Shown one piece after another: positions 1 to 8,246 of a stretch of 64,000 bases of DNA. Source of the DNA: Exiguobacterium sp. TNDT2 (lineage in GTDB: Bacteria > Bacillota > Bacilli > Exiguobacteriales > Exiguobacteriaceae); NCBI RefSeq assembly GCF_003331145.1, contig NZ_QLVE01000030.1:21721-85720 (forward strand), given 5' to 3'. A program made the translations under genes and the position numbers. Under the pieces are notes generated by a model, which searched no databases, had not been told where the DNA came from, and saw only the letters and a program-made list of their open reading frames with translations. Numbering within the stretch: the stretch's first letter is position 1; each line of letters starts with the position of its first letter.

Positions 1-290
1 CGGATGCGGACAAGTTATCGATTTGCCAAGTTGAAACTGATCAAGGTGATGTCCAAATCGTCTGCGGTGCACCGAACGTCGCGGCCGGCCAAAAAGTCGT
101 GGTCGCGAAACCGGGGGCGGTCATGCCGTCTGGATTGATCATTCGTCCATCGAAATTACGGGGCGAAAGCTCACACGGAATGATTTGTTCAGCTCGAGAA
201 TTGAATTTACCTGACGCACCGCAAGAAAAAGGGATTCTCGTATTGGATGACGAATATGAAGTAGGGAAAGCATTTGAAATCGGTCGCTAA
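1..290 (+). CDS. ytpR: YtpR family tRNA-binding domain protein, 3' part
   Basis: Open at the left edge; the reading frame begins at base 3 and ends at the TAA at 288-290, so only the last 95 or so residues are present. The visible part is the OB-fold tRNA-binding domain shared with the PheT N-terminus and Arc1p/EMAP-II: it contains DADKLSICQVE, QIVCGAPN, VAAGQKVVVAKPGAVMP and the closing LRGESSHGMICS signature. Family knowledge: YtpR is a stand-alone version of this domain with no proven reaction. Its position just before an SftA-like gene and murC matches the Bacillus order ytpR-sftA-murC, which supports the call over phenylalanyl-tRNA synthetase beta subunit. Confidence 0.85.
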   Translation, partial: DADKLSICQVETDQGDVQIVCGAPNVAAGQKVVVAKPGAVMPSGLIIRPSKLRGESSHGMICSARELNLPDAPQEKGILVLDDEYEVGKAFEIGR

Positions 291-306
291 ATTCGACCGA
301 TTTTTT
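277..306 (+). terminator. Rho-independent terminator after ytpR
   Basis: A 10-bp perfect stem (arms 277-286 and 294-303) with a 7-base loop is followed by a T run to 306. The stem overlaps the ytpR stop codon. Confidence 0.75.
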
Positions 307-343
307 GCTAAATAGGATTGAGTGAAAAAGCGAGGAATCAAGT

Positions 344-1228
344 ATGGATGCATATGAACGTTCATTGAAACAGCAAGCAGACCGAATTCGACGCGAACTT
401 TCTCAGGAAGGGAGGAAAGGTGCACCTGTACCGAAGCCCGAACCGAAGGATGAGTTCATTCCGTCAGATGTGCCATCCCCGATTTACGGCTATGCCCGAC
501 CTAAACCGAAAATCAATCTTCCGGTCGACCATTCCCCTGAAACGAGGGACGACTCGTCGATCCGGCAAGCGCAACGGGTCTCACAATCGGCCCAATCAGC
601 TACTGTTGATGCTCTAACACCAACTCCGATTCAACCCGAGTCTGAGGAAGGAGTCGTCGCAGAGCAGACTGCGGTCAAGGAGACTGCGGTCAAGGATGAA
701 GCGGTAAATACATCCGTCGAAACGAGCGTGAATCAGGTCGACTTAAACGCGATAGACGATCAAAAAATGGTCGCCGAGGAAATGGAAATACCAAGTGAGA
801 AGACGGTTATTTCCACGGAAACGATTGAGGAAATTCCGGGTTCCCGTGAAGATGAAATGGCTGAGTCAGAGACGAAACCAATTCTCGGCGAAGTGTCTAT
901 TTTAGAAAACGGATTCGCTTCCGTGTTCATGGGTTCGACCGACTTGAAATCTTCGAAAATTACCGTCCGGGAAGAAAAACAAGATGTGAACGAAGTGGAC
1001 ATGCCCATTCACACATTGATTGAGGAGACGGCACCAATCGTCGAAGATGTTGCAAAAACATTACAGACTGATGTGCCACATGAAGTCCTCGATGAAGAAG
1101 AGCTGACACCTGGTATGAGCGTCTCGTATAAAGCGGAAGGCCCACCGCTCAACGTCATGATGACTCCGCAAGACCGGATGGCGATGTATAAGAGTCGTCG
1201 TTTGGCGAAAAAAAACAACAATCTGTAA
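344..1228 (+). CDS. SftA-like N-terminal region protein lacking the FtsK motor
   Basis: 294 aa, ATG 9 nt after a GAGG element. It occupies the sftA (ytpS) slot between ytpR and murC. Two short blocks look like the non-motor part of Bacillus SftA (recalled from memory): PSPIYGYARP at residues 44-53 and PLNVMMTPQDR near residues 268-278, which in SftA lies just ahead of the translocase domain. Between them is an acidic, low-complexity linker rich in E, T and V. The protein then stops at KKNNNL; no Walker A, Walker B or FtsK-gamma sequence follows, and only 85 bp separate it from murC. In the family, SftA is a soluble DNA translocase recruited to the septum through its N-terminus. Here only the putative recruitment part remains, so translocation is not expected. 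Alternative: an unrelated acidic protein. Confidence 0.6.
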   Translation: MDAYERSLKQQADRIRRELSQEGRKGAPVPKPEPKDEFIPSDVPSPIYGYARPKPKINLPVDHSPETRDDSSIRQAQRVSQSAQSATVDALTPTPIQPESEEGVVAEQTAVKETAVKDEAVNTSVETSVNQVDLNAIDDQKMVAEEMEIPSEKTVISTETIEEIPGSREDEMAESETKPILGEVSILENGFASVFMGSTDLKSSKITVREEKQDVNEVDMPIHTLIEETAPIVEDVAKTLQTDVPHEVLDEEELTPGMSVSYKAEGPPLNVMMTPQDRMAMYKSRRLAKKNNNL

Positions 1229-1248
1229 TAGCATGACTTCTGGAGTTT

Positions 1249-1257
1249 TGCTATAAT
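1249..1257 (+). promoter_or_regulatory. Extended -10 promoter for murC
   Basis: TGCTATAAT (TG at 1249-1250, TATAAT at 1252-1257) is an extended -10 element. No good -35 lies 17 bp upstream. It is placed 57 bp before the murC ATG. Confidence 0.5.
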
Positions 1258-1313
1258 GACAAAGGTTTGTCGCTTTTTTTCAAACCGCAATGAATTAGGG
1301 GGGCTTTTTACAG

Positions 1314-2621
1314 ATGAACCGTTATCACTTCGTCGGAATTAAAGGAACGGGCATGAGTCCTTTAGCTCAAATTTTAAATGACATGAACAATGAAGTCCGA
1401 GGTTCGGACGTTGACAAAGCATTTTTTACTGAAGAAGCATTGAACCGAAAAGGAATAGAAATCCTTCCGTTCGATCCTGAAAATATTACCGAAGGGCAAA
1501 TCGTCGTACAAGGTAATGCCTTTGCTGACGATCACCCTGAAATCGTTCGAGCGCGTGAACTCGGATTGACGATATACAAATACTATGAGTTTCTCGGCGA
1601 GTTGGCCAATCATTACACGAGTGTCGCGATTACAGGATCACATGGGAAAACCTCGACGACAGGCCTCTTGGCCCACGTCATGCGGGGGATCGAGCCGACG
1701 TCGTTCTTGATTGGTGATGGTACAGGAGAAGGGGTCGAAGATTCGAAAAACTTCGTCTTTGAAGCATGTGAGTATAAACGTCACTTCTTATACTATCATC
1801 CAGATTATGCCATCATGACGAACATCGACTTCGATCATTCGGATTATTTTTCTGGTCTCGCTGACGTGATCGATGCCTTCCAAGAGATGGCGAAGCAGGT
1901 GAAGAAAGGCATTATCGCTTGTGGCGATGATGAGAATTTGCAACACATTCAAGCGAACGTACCAATCGTCTATTACGGTTTCGGTGCCCATAACGATTTT
2001 CGTGCCGAGAATGTGAATTCGACAGACAATGGAACGACATTCGATGTTTATTTACGTGATGACTTTTACGGGACGTTCCGGATTCCGGGATACGGTAATC
2101 ATAGCGTCTTGAACGCCCTGGCTGTCATTGCCACATGTGACTATGAGAACCTGCCAAAAGAGTTGGTCAAAAATCGTCTCGAAACGTTTAACGGTGTGAA
2201 GCGTCGCTTCAGTGAATCGATGCTAGGTAACCAAGTGTTAGTGGATGACTATGCCCACCATCCACGGGAAATCAGTGCGACAGTCGAAGCGGCCCGTAAA
2301 AAATATGGCGGGCGTGAAATTGTAGCCATTTTCCAACCACATACCTATACACGTCTTAAATCATTCATTGATGATTTCGCTGCCGCATTGGCAGAAGCGG
2401 ATGTCGTGTACTTGTGCGATATTTTTGGTTCGGCTCGCGAGCTAGAAGGTACGGTCACGATTGAAGACTTGCAATCGCGTATCGAAGGCGCGAACGTCCT
2501 CAATCGAGGCGGAGTCAGTGTCTTGAGCCAACACAAAGACGCGGTTCTCCTGTTCATGGGGGCCGGAGACATCCAAACGTATCAACGTGAATATGAGAAT
2601 CAGGCTCAACTCGAAATGTAA
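1314..2621 (+). CDS. murC: UDP-N-acetylmuramate--L-alanine ligase
   Basis: 435 aa, full length for MurC. It adds L-alanine to UDP-MurNAc using ATP, the first peptide step of peptidoglycan precursor synthesis in the cytoplasm. The N-terminal Rossmann-like motif [11 protein letters not shown] is at residues 8-18 and the Mur ligase P-loop GSHGKTST at 108-115. Further Mur signatures are [10 protein letters not shown] in the central domain and VDDYAHHP in the C-terminal domain, where the DYAHHP block is typical of MurC/Mpl. The start is the ATG following AGGGGGGC at about 1294. A strong terminator follows, so it is transcribed alone or with the gene before it. Confidence 0.96.
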   Translation: MNRYHFVGIKGTGMSPLAQILNDMNNEVRGSDVDKAFFTEEALNRKGIEILPFDPENITEGQIVVQGNAFADDHPEIVRARELGLTIYKYYEFLGELANHYTSVAITGSHGKTSTTGLLAHVMRGIEPTSFLIGDGTGEGVEDSKNFVFEACEYKRHFLYYHPDYAIMTNIDFDHSDYFSGLADVIDAFQEMAKQVKKGIIACGDDENLQHIQANVPIVYYGFGAHNDFRAENVNSTDNGTTFDVYLRDDFYGTFRIPGYGNHSVLNALAVIATCDYENLPKELVKNRLETFNGVKRRFSESMLGNQVLVDDYAHHPREISATVEAARKKYGGREIVAIFQPHTYTRLKSFIDDFAAALAEADVVYLCDIFGSARELEGTVTIEDLQSRIEGANVLNRGGVSVLSQHKDAVLLFMGAGDIQTYQREYENQAQLEM

Positions 2622-2627
2622 TGTGAG

Positions 2628-2658
2628 AGCGAATGGCTTTAGCCGTTCGCTTTTTTTG
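2628..2658 (+). terminator. Terminator after murC
   Basis: 10-bp stem, arms 2628-2637 and 2642-2651, loop TTTA, then a run of seven T. Confidence 0.85.
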
Positions 2659-2659
2659 T

Positions 2660-2684
2660 GTTTAACATCGAGTTAGGACGGTAA
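2660..2684 (+). promoter_or_regulatory. Candidate sigma-B promoter for dps
   Basis: GTTTAA (2660-2665), 13-bp spacer, CGGTAA (2679-2684), against the Bacillus sigma-B consensus GTTTAA-N12-14-GGGWAW. One mismatch. It sits 40 bp before the dps start. Confidence 0.55.
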
Positions 2685-2723
2685 TAGTATTAGCGACTGA
2701 ATTTGGAAAAGGAGATGTTAAAG

Positions 2724-3176
2724 ATGGCAAGCCAAGGCGCATTGAACACATTGAACAAAGAGGTGGCCAATTATGGTCTCTTATTCGTCAAGCTGCATAA
2801 CTATCACTGGTACATTAGCGGCCCCCATTTCTTCACGTATCATGAGAAATTAGAGGAACTATATAATCTCGTCGCTGAACTGTACGATGACGTGGCGGAG
2901 CGATTATTGATGAACGACGGTGAACCGTATGCGACGATGAAAGAATATCTTGAACATTCGACCTTGCAAGAGGGGGATCGTCATGCAGATACAGACCAAA
3001 TGATCAAGGATGTCATCAGTGACTTTAAACAAATCCGCCAAGAGATGCAAGATGCGATGGAAAACTTTGAAGACGGGGACGAAGCGATTGAAGACACATT
3101 CGTATCTCACATTGAACGCCTTGAGAAAGAGATATGGATGATGTCGGCAGCGCTCGGCAAAAAGACCAAACTGTAA
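2724..3176 (+). CDS. dps: Dps-family ferritin-like DNA-protection protein
   Basis: 150 aa from the ATG at 2724. Dps dodecamers oxidise and store iron and shield DNA under oxidative or starvation stress. The ferroxidase ligands of the family are visible near the N-terminus: KLHNYHWYISGPHFFTYHEKLEELY carries the first H, the H of the second helix and the E/D pair, followed by DDVAERLL. The frame is open further upstream (TTG 2703, ATG 2715), but the Shine-Dalgarno GGAG at 2711-2714 sits 9 nt before 2724 and abuts 2715, so 2724 is the start. It is monocistronic, between two terminators. The promoter looks sigma-B-like, which fits the stress role of Bacillus Dps. Confidence 0.93.
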   Translation: MASQGALNTLNKEVANYGLLFVKLHNYHWYISGPHFFTYHEKLEELYNLVAELYDDVAERLLMNDGEPYATMKEYLEHSTLQEGDRHADTDQMIKDVISDFKQIRQEMQDAMENFEDGDEAIEDTFVSHIERLEKEIWMMSAALGKKTKL

Positions 3177-3182
3177 CGAAAA

Positions 3183-3215
3183 ACAAGCGTGCCGCAATCG
3201 ACACGCTTGTTTTTA
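3183..3215. terminator. Bidirectional terminator between dps and ampS
   Basis: 9-bp stem (3183-3191 / 3202-3210) between convergent genes, with T-rich flank on the plus side and AAA on the other. Confidence 0.8.
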
Positions 3216-4328
3216 TTACTTCAAGTTTTCTGGATTGAGTGGCAAGAGCGAGTCGACGACAAAACGTCCGTCTTTGCGAATCAAGACGTCATCGAACCAA
3301 ATCTCGCCGCCCCCGTAATCAGGACGTTGGATATTGACGAGATCCCAGTGGATTGAAGAATCGTTCCCGTTATAGGCGTCGTCATATGCCTGACCCGGTG
3401 TGAAATGGAAGCTGCCGTCGATTTTCTCGTCGAACAAGATATCTTTCATCGGGTGTTGGATGTACGGATTGACGCCGATGGCGAATTCACCGACATACCG
3501 TGCGCCCTCATCCGTGTTGAACACATCATTGATTCGATTTGTGTCGTTTGCCGTCGCCTCAACGATTTTACCGTCTTTGAACGTCAGCGACACGTTCTCG
3601 AATGTGAAGCCATGATATGGAGACGGTGTGTTATACGTGATGACACCGTTGATTGAGTCTTTGACCGGTGCGGTGAACACCTCACCGTCCGGGATGTTCA
3701 TTTGACCGGAGCATTTGATGGCCGGGATGTCTTTGATCGAGAAAGTAAGGTCTGTTCCCGGTCCTTTGATTGTGACACGGTCGGTCTCGTTCATGAGTGT
3801 GACGAGCGCGTCCATGGCCTGGTCCATCTTCCCATAGTCGAGCGTGCAGACGTTGAAATAGAAGTCCTCGAACGCCTCGGTCGAGGTGCCGGCAAGTTGG
3901 GCCATTGATGGTGACGGATAACGGAGCACGACCCATTTCGTTCCTTTTACCCGATCCTCGGTATGCATTTTACCGATGGTGGCACCGACGAGTTTTTGTT
4001 GCTCTGCTGGCACATCTGACAGTTCATTAATATTGTCACCCGCCCGTAAGCCGATATAAGCGTCCATCGCCTGCATTTGTTTGCGTTCGATATCTGCCAT
4101 GAGCTCGAGCTGGTCTTGACTCGCTCTCGCGTAAAGTTTGCGCAGGATGCGGCTCTCTTTTAATAAGACGAACGGGTGTCCCCCGGCTTCGTACGCCTTT
4201 TCAACCAGTGCTTCAACAAGCGATGCTTCAACGCCGAAATTCTCGATTAATACACGCTCTCCAGGCTTTAATTCAACTGAATAGTTAATCAGCCCATCAG
4301 CGAGTTGAGTGATTCTAGGATCTCTCAT
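3216..4328 (-). CDS. ampS: M29 family metallo-aminopeptidase
   Basis: 370 aa. Releases N-terminal amino acids from peptides in the cytoplasm using two metal ions, probably cobalt or zinc. The M29 metal ligands are in place by comparison with thermophilic AmpT: E216 in DGEVFTAP, E281 in GEFAIG, H308 in SFHFTPG, and H327 and D329 in SSIHWD. The N-terminal domain (residues 1-190) has the family pattern starting LADGLINYSVELKPGERVLIE in pieces. Start ATG at 4328 follows AAGGGG with a 7-nt gap. Stands alone, convergent with dps. PepS is a synonym in other Firmicutes. Confidence 0.92.
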   Translation of the reverse strand: MRDPRITQLADGLINYSVELKPGERVLIENFGVEASLVEALVEKAYEAGGHPFVLLKESRILRKLYARASQDQLELMADIERKQMQAMDAYIGLRAGDNINELSDVPAEQQKLVGATIGKMHTEDRVKGTKWVVLRYPSPSMAQLAGTSTEAFEDFYFNVCTLDYGKMDQAMDALVTLMNETDRVTIKGPGTDLTFSIKDIPAIKCSGQMNIPDGEVFTAPVKDSINGVITYNTPSPYHGFTFENVSLTFKDGKIVEATANDTNRINDVFNTDEGARYVGEFAIGVNPYIQHPMKDILFDEKIDGSFHFTPGQAYDDAYNGNDSSIHWDLVNIQRPDYGGGEIWFDDVLIRKDGRFVVDSLLPLNPENLK

Positions 4329-4455
4329 TCGTCCACCCCTTAAACTTTTTTTAATTTATTTCTATTTTAGTGTAATCGAAAACATAAAAACGGGTAAAGG
4401 AATAATCAGACCGGATGGCGAAAACGATTGAGACAAATCTTTTCAGTCATAATGG

Positions 4456-4464
4456 TGCTATAAT
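4456..4464 (+). promoter_or_regulatory. Extended -10 promoter for ytxGH
   Basis: TGCTATAAT, with TATAAT at 4459-4464, 37 bp before the ytxG start. No matching -35. A GTGTAA...GGGTAA pair at 4370-4397 resembles sigma-B but has a 16-bp spacer, too long to trust. Confidence 0.45.
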
Positions 4465-4500
4465 GAAAACACCACATTTTCGAACAGGAGGAATGAATGC

Positions 4501-5025
4501 ATGGAGATTACATTAGGAGGCATTGCGGGTCTTATCGCAGCACTCGCGTTTGTCGTACTCGTATTTTTCTTGGCACGTGTCTTATCAAACGTCAATCGGA
4601 CACTTGAGAGCGTCGCCAAGACGACTGAAAACTTAGAACGTCAGTTAGACGGAATCACAATGGAAGTGACGGCGCTCTTACATAAGACGAACCGTCTCGT
4701 GGATAACGTCGAGGAGAAAACAGAATTGCTCGCCCCTGTGGCTCACGCGCTTGATGAGTTAGGCACCTCACTCAACGAAGTAACAGAATCGGTACGGACG
4801 GTCTCATCTTCTGTTCACGTGGCAGCAGATGAGAATAAGGAACAAATTGCGCAGGCGGTAAGATGGGGCTCTGTCGCTGTAGAATTATTTAAGAAAAATA
4901 AGTCAGACACATCTTCAAATGAGCGACCGTCTCGTCGCCGTGGTCGTCGAGATCGTAAACAAGAACAAGAGCCGACAACGGTCTCCCCTGGTTTAATTGC
5001 AACGGATGACACGATTAAGTCTTAA
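4501..5025 (+). CDS. ytxG: DUF948 membrane-anchored protein YtxG
   Basis: 174 aa. One transmembrane segment at about residues 5-27 (GGIAGLIAALAFVVLVFFLARVL), then a long helical region (residues 28-120) of heptad character resembling chemotaxis-type coiled coils, and a basic tail with RPSRRRGRRDRK near residues 142-153. This is the DUF948 layout. In B. subtilis ytxG-ytxH-ytxJ form a general-stress operon of unclear function; here ytxJ is missing. AGGAGG lies 9 nt before the ATG. It shares a transcript with ytxH, 23 bp downstream. Confidence 0.85.
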   Translation: MEITLGGIAGLIAALAFVVLVFFLARVLSNVNRTLESVAKTTENLERQLDGITMEVTALLHKTNRLVDNVEEKTELLAPVAHALDELGTSLNEVTESVRTVSSSVHVAADENKEQIAQAVRWGSVAVELFKKNKSDTSSNERPSRRRGRRDRKQEQEPTTVSPGLIATDDTIKS

Positions 5026-5048
5026 CCCATTACAAGGAGGAAACAACC

Positions 5049-5825
5049 ATGACTTACGACAAGAACAAAACATATAACAACGAACAACAACCGAGCGGTG
5101 GATTTTTAGCGGGCGTGGTCCTCGGAGGTGTGATCGGTGCTGCTGTTGCACTCCTCACTTCACCAAAAAGTGGACGCGAGGTGCGTACGTTTTTAGATGA
5201 GAAGACGTCGACATCGCGCGAACGATTGACGGTTAAGTCGAAAGAAGTGCGTGAAAAAGCAGAACCGCTCGTCGGAGAATGGATTAAAGTGGCAAGTGAT
5301 AAAGCAGCGCCGGTCTTAAACCTCGTGAAAGACAAGGCTCGAGAAGCAGCTGAATTGAAACAACAAGTCGATGAAGACGAGCTATCAATTGAAGAAGCGA
5401 TGGAAAAAGCTGACCAACTCGTCGCCGAGGCAGAAGCTGAAGTGAAAGAGCAACTCGACCGCGCTTCTGAAGATCAATCATCTGAGTCAAGCGAGTCATC
5501 CAAGGAAAACGATTCGTCTAAGAAAAACGATTCGTCTAAGAAAAATGATTCGTCTAAGAAAAATGATTCGTCTAAAGAAAAGGAAACTGCCTCTTCCAAG
5601 TCTGATGACTCGAAGAAACAGACGGGGCAAACTGACAATCAATCGAATACGAATAAATCAGATTCGACGAAGTCAGCTTCAAATAAACAAGATGCAAAGA
5701 GCAGTCGTGATCAATCAAAAGATTATGAATCGGATTTCGAGGCCCCGGTTAAAGATTTGCTCGACGATGAGTCGAAACAAGAATTGAACAACTTGAAAAA
5801 CGAGCTTAAAAACGGCAACAAGTAA
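5049..5825 (+). CDS. ytxH: YtxH domain protein with Ser/Lys/Asp-rich repeat tail
   Basis: 258 aa. The YtxH domain is at the N-terminus: a glycine-rich hydrophobic segment GFLAGVVLGGVIGAAVALL (about residues 18-36) followed by the signature SPKSGREVR. A helical region to about residue 140 resembles apolipoprotein-like YtxH repeats. From about residue 145 the protein is low complexity, with four copies of NDSSKK encoded by an 18-bp tandem repeat, and ends in DLLDDESKQELNNLKNELKN. Bacillus YtxH is shorter (about 150 aa), so the tail is an elaboration. Function unknown; stress-related in Bacillus. Good Shine-Dalgarno AAGGAGG. Confidence 0.85.
   Translation: MTYDKNKTYNNEQQPSGGFLAGVVLGGVIGAAVALLTSPKSGREVRTFLDEKTSTSRERLTVKSKEVREKAEPLVGEWIKVASDKAAPVLNLVKDKAREAAELKQQVDEDELSIEEAMEKADQLVAEAEAEVKEQLDRASEDQSSESSESSKENDSSKKNDSSKKNDSSKKNDSSKEKETASSKSDDSKKQTGQTDNQSNTNKSDSTKSASNKQDAKSSRDQSKDYESDFEAPVKDLLDDESKQELNNLKNELKNGNK
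5511..5582 (+). repeat. Four tandem 18-bp repeats inside ytxH
   Basis: Units start at 5511, 5529, 5547 and 5565, each GATTCGTCTAAGAAAAAY with only minor changes in the last copy. In frame, each unit encodes DSSKKN. Confidence 0.9.
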
Positions 5826-5832
5826 TGCGTAA

Positions 5833-5861
5833 AGCGTCCGGGCCATCCGGGCGCTTTTTTT
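5833..5861 (+). terminator. Terminator after ytxH
   Basis: 9-bp stem with one T-G pair (5833-5841 / 5847-5855), loop GCCAT, run of seven T. Confidence 0.85.
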
Positions 5862-5891
5862 GTTGATTTTGTGTCGTCAGCCCATTTCCCT

Positions 5892-5920
5892 ATGACAAAG
5901 CGATTAAAGTTCGTTATAAT
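5892..5920 (+). promoter_or_regulatory. Sigma-A promoter for aroA
   Basis: ATGACA (5892-5897), 17-bp spacer, TATAAT (5915-5920); 42 bp before the start codon. Confidence 0.75.
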
Positions 5921-5961
5921 TAGGAATCTGGAAAGAACGGCTTAGAAATGAGAGGGTAATT

Positions 5962-7053
5962 ATGAGTCCACAAGATCAGTTGAATCGATTACGTCGCGAG
6001 ATGGATGAGTTGAATCGTGAGATGCTCGACTTGCTCAGCCGCCGAGGCACGCTCGCTGTTGAGATTGGAAAAGTAAAACGTCTGCAAGGTGTGGAGCGAT
6101 ACGATCTGGTACGTGAACGTGAGATGCTCGACTTCGTCGCTGCAGAAAATCCGGGTCCGTTTGAGACGGCTCGTCTGCAACATCTGTTCAAAGAGATGTT
6201 TAAAGCTTCCGCCGAGCTGCAAGGCGATGACCGTGACAAGACGTTGCTCGTCTCGCGGAAACGTCAAGCCGAAGATACGTTTGTCATGCTCGACGACGTT
6301 ATAATCGGTAATGGACGTCCACAATTGATTGCTGGTCCATGTGCAGTCGAATCATTGGAGCAAGTGAACGCTGTCGCCGAAAAATTGGCGCAATCCGGTG
6401 TAAAAATCTTACGCGGCGGGGCGTATAAGCCACGCACGTCACCATATGACTTCCAAGGTCTCGGCTTCGAGGGATTAAAACTGTTGAAGCAAGCGGCAGA
6501 TCGTCATGATTTACGGGTCATCTCTGAAATTATGACGCCTGGGGCAGTCGAATCGGCACTACCCTATGTGGATATCATTCAAGTCGGCGCACGCAATATG
6601 CAAAACTTCGACTTATTAAAAGAAGTCGGGAAGACGGATAAGCCGGTGCTCTTAAAGCGTGGCTTGTCGGCAACGATTGAAGAATTCATCTATGCGGCTG
6701 AGTACATCATGGCGAGCGGCAACAGCCAAGTCATCTTGTGCGAACGCGGAATTCGGACGTATGAGCGGGCGACACGCAATACGCTCGATATCACGGCGGT
6801 CCCGATTTTGAAACAAGAGACGCATTTGCCGGTCATGGTGGACGTCACACACTCGACAGGACGACGCGACTTGTTACTCCCGGCGGCCAAAGCGGCACTT
6901 GCGGTCGGAGCGGATGGGGTCATGGTGGAAGTACACCCGAACCCGGCAATCGCCTTATCGGATGCCCAACAACAACTCGATTTCGACCAATTCGATCAAT
7001 TCGTGGACGGGCTAACGGCCCAGTTCCCTCAACTTGATTTGGTGAAAAAGTAA
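5962..7053 (+). CDS. aroA: Bifunctional chorismate mutase / DAHP synthase
   Basis: 363 aa. Residues 1-90 are an AroQ-type chorismate mutase helical domain ([22 protein letters not shown] and [11 protein letters not shown], split here). Residues 105-360 are a type I-beta DAHP synthase barrel with [24 protein letters not shown] and LLKRG. The synthase joins phosphoenolpyruvate and erythrose 4-phosphate to start the shikimate pathway; in B. subtilis the mutase domain binds chorismate and prephenate for feedback inhibition. The fused form upstream of ccpA is the Bacillus arrangement (aroA-ccpA). Start ATG after GAGAGGG. Confidence 0.95.
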   Translation: MSPQDQLNRLRREMDELNREMLDLLSRRGTLAVEIGKVKRLQGVERYDLVREREMLDFVAAENPGPFETARLQHLFKEMFKASAELQGDDRDKTLLVSRKRQAEDTFVMLDDVIIGNGRPQLIAGPCAVESLEQVNAVAEKLAQSGVKILRGGAYKPRTSPYDFQGLGFEGLKLLKQAADRHDLRVISEIMTPGAVESALPYVDIIQVGARNMQNFDLLKEVGKTDKPVLLKRGLSATIEEFIYAAEYIMASGNSQVILCERGIRTYERATRNTLDITAVPILKQETHLPVMVDVTHSTGRRDLLLPAAKAALAVGADGVMVEVHPNPAIALSDAQQQLDFDQFDQFVDGLTAQFPQLDLVKK

Positions 7054-7062
7054 GCTTTCCAA

Positions 7063-7077
7063 TTGGAAACGTTTTAT
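7063..7077 (+). promoter_or_regulatory. Weak candidate cre site before ccpA
   Basis: TTGGAAACGTTTTAT matches the cre consensus WTGNAANCGNWNNCW at all fixed positions except the C near the end. It lies directly after the aroA stop, 103 bp before the ccpA start, and upstream of the hairpin that separates them. Confidence 0.35.
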
Positions 7078-7084
7078 ATAGCGT

Positions 7085-7127
7085 GAAGACAGGGTAAAAT
7101 GATGACAGATACCTGTCTTCCTTTTTT
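7085..7127 (+). terminator. Terminator between aroA and ccpA
   Basis: 9-bp GC-balanced stem (7085-7093 / 7112-7120), 18-base loop, then CTTTTTT. Confidence 0.7.
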
Positions 7128-7179
7128 GACACGTTTTTTGAAAATCGTTTGAAAATCATTGCTTGTAGGAGGAGTTTTA

Positions 7180-8193
7180 ATGAATAGTAACAATGTAACG
7201 ATCTATGATGTCGCACGAGAAGCCGGGGTGTCGATGGCAACCGTATCACGCGTCGTCAACGGGAACCCGAACGTCAAGCCGACGACCCGAAAGAAAGTCC
7301 AGGACGCGATTGATCGCCTTGGCTATCGTCCGAACGCGGTCGCCCGCGGACTTGCGAGCAAGAAGACGACGACGGTCGGCGTCATCGTTCCTGATATCTC
7401 GAACATCTTCTTTGCAGACCTCGCGCGAGGGATTGAAGACGTCGCGACGATGTACAAGTACAACATCATCCTTGGGAACTCAGACTCGAACCGTGACAAA
7501 GAGATTCATTTACTGAACACGTTGCTCGGCAAACAAGTCGACGGCATCATTTTCATGGGTGGACGTCTGCATGAAGATCTCGTCAACGAGTTTAAAAAGT
7601 CACCGGTCCCGATTGTCCTGGCGGCGACGCTCAACCAAGGGTATGACCTTCCGGCGGTCAACATCGATTATGAGCAGGCAGCATACGATGCGACCGAAAT
7701 GTTGATCGGACATGGTCACAAACAAGTCGGTTTCATCACAGGACCACTCGAGCAACAAATCAATGGCGAGAAGAAATTCTCTGGTTACCGCCGTGCCCTT
7801 GAAGACGCCGGCCTCCCATTCCGTGAGAACGATGTCATTCTCGGGAACTACACGTACGCATCAGGCCTCGAAGCGATGCAGAAGATGCTCGAACGCGATG
7901 ATTGCCCGAAAGCGATTTTCGCCGGTACGGACGAAATGGCACTCGGTGTCATCCATGCGATTCAAGACGCCGGGTATTCGGTCCCGAACGATTTTGAAGT
8001 CGTCGGTCACGATAACACACGCCTCGCAACGATGATTCGTCCGAAGTTGACGACGGTCGTTCAGCCGATGTATGACATCGGGGCCGTCGCCATGCGTCTT
8101 TTGACGAAAATTTTGAACGCCGAAGAAATCGAAGAGAAGAATGTCGTCTTGCCGCACCGCATCGAACGTCGTGACTCTTTGCGTAACGATTGA
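7180..8193 (+). CDS. ccpA: Catabolite control protein A, LacI family
   Basis: 337 aa. Global carbon catabolite regulator; with HPr-Ser46-P it binds cre sites to repress or activate. The LacI helix-turn-helix is at residues 5-25 ([21 protein letters not shown]), with a hinge helix near [14 protein letters not shown]. The periplasmic-binding-like domain follows, with [20 protein letters not shown] in parts and the C-terminal [19 protein letters not shown] region. The frame is open to 7159, but AGGAGG at 7167-7172 sits 7 nt before the ATG at 7180, which sets the start. Position after aroA and next to acuCBA is as in B. subtilis. cre-like sites for its own regulon occur elsewhere in this window. 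Confidence 0.95.
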   Translation: MNSNNVTIYDVAREAGVSMATVSRVVNGNPNVKPTTRKKVQDAIDRLGYRPNAVARGLASKKTTTVGVIVPDISNIFFADLARGIEDVATMYKYNIILGNSDSNRDKEIHLLNTLLGKQVDGIIFMGGRLHEDLVNEFKKSPVPIVLAATLNQGYDLPAVNIDYEQAAYDATEMLIGHGHKQVGFITGPLEQQINGEKKFSGYRRALEDAGLPFRENDVILGNYTYASGLEAMQKMLERDDCPKAIFAGTDEMALGVIHAIQDAGYSVPNDFEVVGHDNTRLATMIRPKLTTVVQPMYDIGAVAMRLLTKILNAEEIEEKNVVLPHRIERRDSLRND

Positions 8194-8198
8194 ACGAA

Positions 8199-8241
8199 AA
8201 ACCTCGCCCGCTGGAACGTTTCCGGCGGACGAGGTTTTTTT
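8199..8241. terminator. Bidirectional terminator between ccpA and acuC
   Basis: Long stem with 7-bp outer helix AACCTCG/CGAGGTT (outer arms 8199-8205 and 8230-8236) and T runs on both strands. Confidence 0.8.
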
Positions 8242-8246
8242 AGATT

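Noticed and set aside
1229..1313. Possible frameshifted continuation of SftA motor
   Set aside because: Only 85 bp before murC, with a promoter and no FtsK-like sequence in any frame.
4370..4397. Sigma-B promoter before ytxG
   Set aside because: GTGTAA to GGGTAA spacing is 16 bp, beyond the accepted 12-14; the extended -10 at 4456 is better.
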